From NCBI GenBank assembly GCA_964383325.1, contig CAYLGY010000108.1:1-7161 (forward strand): a DNA stretch of 7,161 nucleotides. Reading direction: 5' to 3'. The stretch is from CAYLGY01 sp964383325. GTDB lineage: Bacteria > Pseudomonadota > Alphaproteobacteria > Rhizobiales > Rhizobiaceae. Each line of letters begins with the position of its first letter. Within the stretch, counting starts at the first letter, position 1. Both the position numbers and the translations under genes were made by a program. Below the pieces are notes generated by a model. That model saw only the letters and a program-made list of their open reading frames with translations, did not search any database and was not told the DNA's origin. Shown here in pieces: positions 6,735 to 7,161 of the stretch.

Positions 6735-6763
6735 GGATCTGCCCGCAATCAGCGGGCAGGTCC
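6735..6763 (+). promoter_or_regulatory. Intercistronic stem-loop between the binding-protein and large-permease genes
   Basis: GGATCTGCCCGC (6735-6746) pairs with GCGGGCAGGTCC (6752-6763) over 12 bp, with one T-G wobble and the 5-nt loop AATCA. It begins 19 bases after the binding-protein stop. No T-run follows, so it is not a classic intrinsic terminator. Such hairpins after solute-binding protein genes are known to protect the upstream message from 3' exonucleases or to cause partial termination, giving more receptor than permease. That role is inferred here. Confidence 0.72.
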
Positions 6764-6827
6764 GCAATCTCCTCGCAAGCGCTTTCCGGCAGCGAAAGTC
6801 CTGCGACATGACCCGTTCGCCAGGGAC

Positions 6828-6846
6828 TGCCGGCGGACGTCCGGCA
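6828..6846 (+). promoter_or_regulatory. Second, smaller inverted repeat upstream of the large-permease gene
   Basis: TGCCGG (6828-6833) and CCGGCA (6841-6846) can form a 6-bp stem with a 7-base loop; the palindrome CGGACGTCCG (6834-6843) overlaps and competes with it. It lies about 40 bases before the permease start. It may add to the structured leader between the two genes, or be a chance product of the high GC content. Confidence 0.3.
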
Positions 6847-6875
6847 AACAGGCCCGGCGACGCGCGGGCGGCTCC

Positions 6876-6880
6876 AAGGG
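6876..6880 (+). promoter_or_regulatory. Ribosome binding site that decides the large-permease start
   Basis: AAGGG at 6876-6880 directly abuts an ATG at 6881 but lies a proper 6 bases before the in-frame ATG at 6887. The second ATG is therefore preferred. The only difference is two residues (Met-Asn) at the N-terminus. Confidence 0.55.
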
Positions 6881-6886
6881 ATGAAC

Positions 6887-7161
6887 ATGAGCCTCGAACT
6901 CATTACCTTTCTCTATTTCATGATCCTGTTCGTGGCGCTGTTCCTCGGCCTGCCCGTCGCGTTCGGCCTTGGCGGCACAGCGGTGATCTTCGCGCTCATC
7001 TTCGAGCCGAGGGCCTTGCTGGCCATCCCTTCCGCCTTCTACTACACGCCCTGGAACTCCATCCTCATCACCGTGCCGCTGTTCCTGTTCATGGGCAGCC
7101 TGATCCGCTATTCCGGCATTGCCGAAGCGGCCTATGACGCGGTCTACAAGCTGATCGGCCA
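6887..7161 (+). CDS. TRAP transporter large permease subunit (DctM family), N-terminal part, cut by the window end
   Basis: Ninety-one complete codons remain of a protein that is usually about 430-450 residues. The visible N-terminus begins MSLELITFLYFMILFVALF, a first membrane helix. It runs into GLPVAFGLGGTAVIFALIF, the family's glycine/proline motif and second hydrophobic segment. It then reads PWNSILITVPLFLFMGSLIRYSGIAEAAYDAV, matching the highly conserved PLF-F-MG...SGIAE block of DctM. This subunit forms the transport channel, moving solute released by the periplasmic receptor across the inner membrane with an ion gradient. It is the third gene of the operon, 171 bases after the binding-protein stop with two hairpins between. 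The start at 6887 is set by AAGGG six bases upstream. No stop is reached before the edge, so the truncation is an artefact of the window. Confidence 0.93.
   Translation, partial: MSLELITFLYFMILFVALFLGLPVAFGLGGTAVIFALIFEPRALLAIPSAFYYTPWNSILITVPLFLFMGSLIRYSGIAEAAYDAVYKLIG

Noticed and set aside
5477..6748. 423-codon open frame on the minus strand, opposite the binding-protein gene
   Set aside because: It has an Arg/Gly/His-rich composition, no recognisable domain and full overlap with a well-supported receptor gene with signal peptide and ribosome site.
6808..7137. 109-codon + strand frame overlapping the start of the large-permease gene
   Set aside because: It is Arg/His/Pro-rich and frame-shifted against the clear DctM translation that begins at 6887.

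Overview
The window is a GC-rich (about 60-65%), gene-dense stretch from a Gram-negative bacterium, most likely an alphaproteobacterium and plausibly of the Hyphomicrobiales. This rests on three things: strong G/C preference at third codon positions, a large outer-membrane autotransporter with a pertactin-like junction and barrel, and a TRAP-type transporter of the kind common in that class. No RNA gene, insertion sequence, CRISPR array or phage gene was seen. All five genes are on the + strand.

Layout: (1) 1-3188, the 3' part of a very large, Asp/Gly-rich, cysteine-free autotransporter whose start lies outside the window. Its visible N-terminal part is a series of degenerate G-D-D-G-I repeats, and it ends in a beta-barrel with a terminal Phe. 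(2) 3213-3241, a textbook intrinsic terminator. (3) 3287-4927, a thiamine-diphosphate enzyme of the acetolactate synthase-like superfamily. It has the catalytic Glu and the full GDG...NN cofactor motif, but lacks the Gln-Trp that marks true biosynthetic AHAS. (4) 4928-5072, a regulatory gap holding a candidate promoter whose spacer is almost filled by a perfect 15-bp palindrome, with a second inverted repeat just downstream. (5) 5073 to the right edge, a TRAP transporter operon in the order small permease (DctQ), solute-binding protein (DctP, TakP-like), large permease (DctM, cut by the window end). A strong 12-bp hairpin lies between the binding-protein and large-permease genes.

How they fit together: the autotransporter is a self-contained unit closed by its own terminator and has no visible link to the rest. 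The three TRAP genes clearly form one tripartite transporter: periplasmic receptor plus two membrane subunits, driven by an ion gradient. The binding protein looks like the TakP/2-oxo-acid branch, and the upstream ThDP enzyme belongs to a superfamily that acts on 2-oxo acids. It is therefore reasonable, but only inferred, that uptake and metabolism of a 2-oxo acid or related organic acid are linked here. I see no convincing wholly new system. The most distinctive items are the GDDGI passenger repeats, the atypical ThDP enzyme beside the TRAP operon, the Q-P-M gene order with its hairpin, and the palindrome in the promoter spacer.
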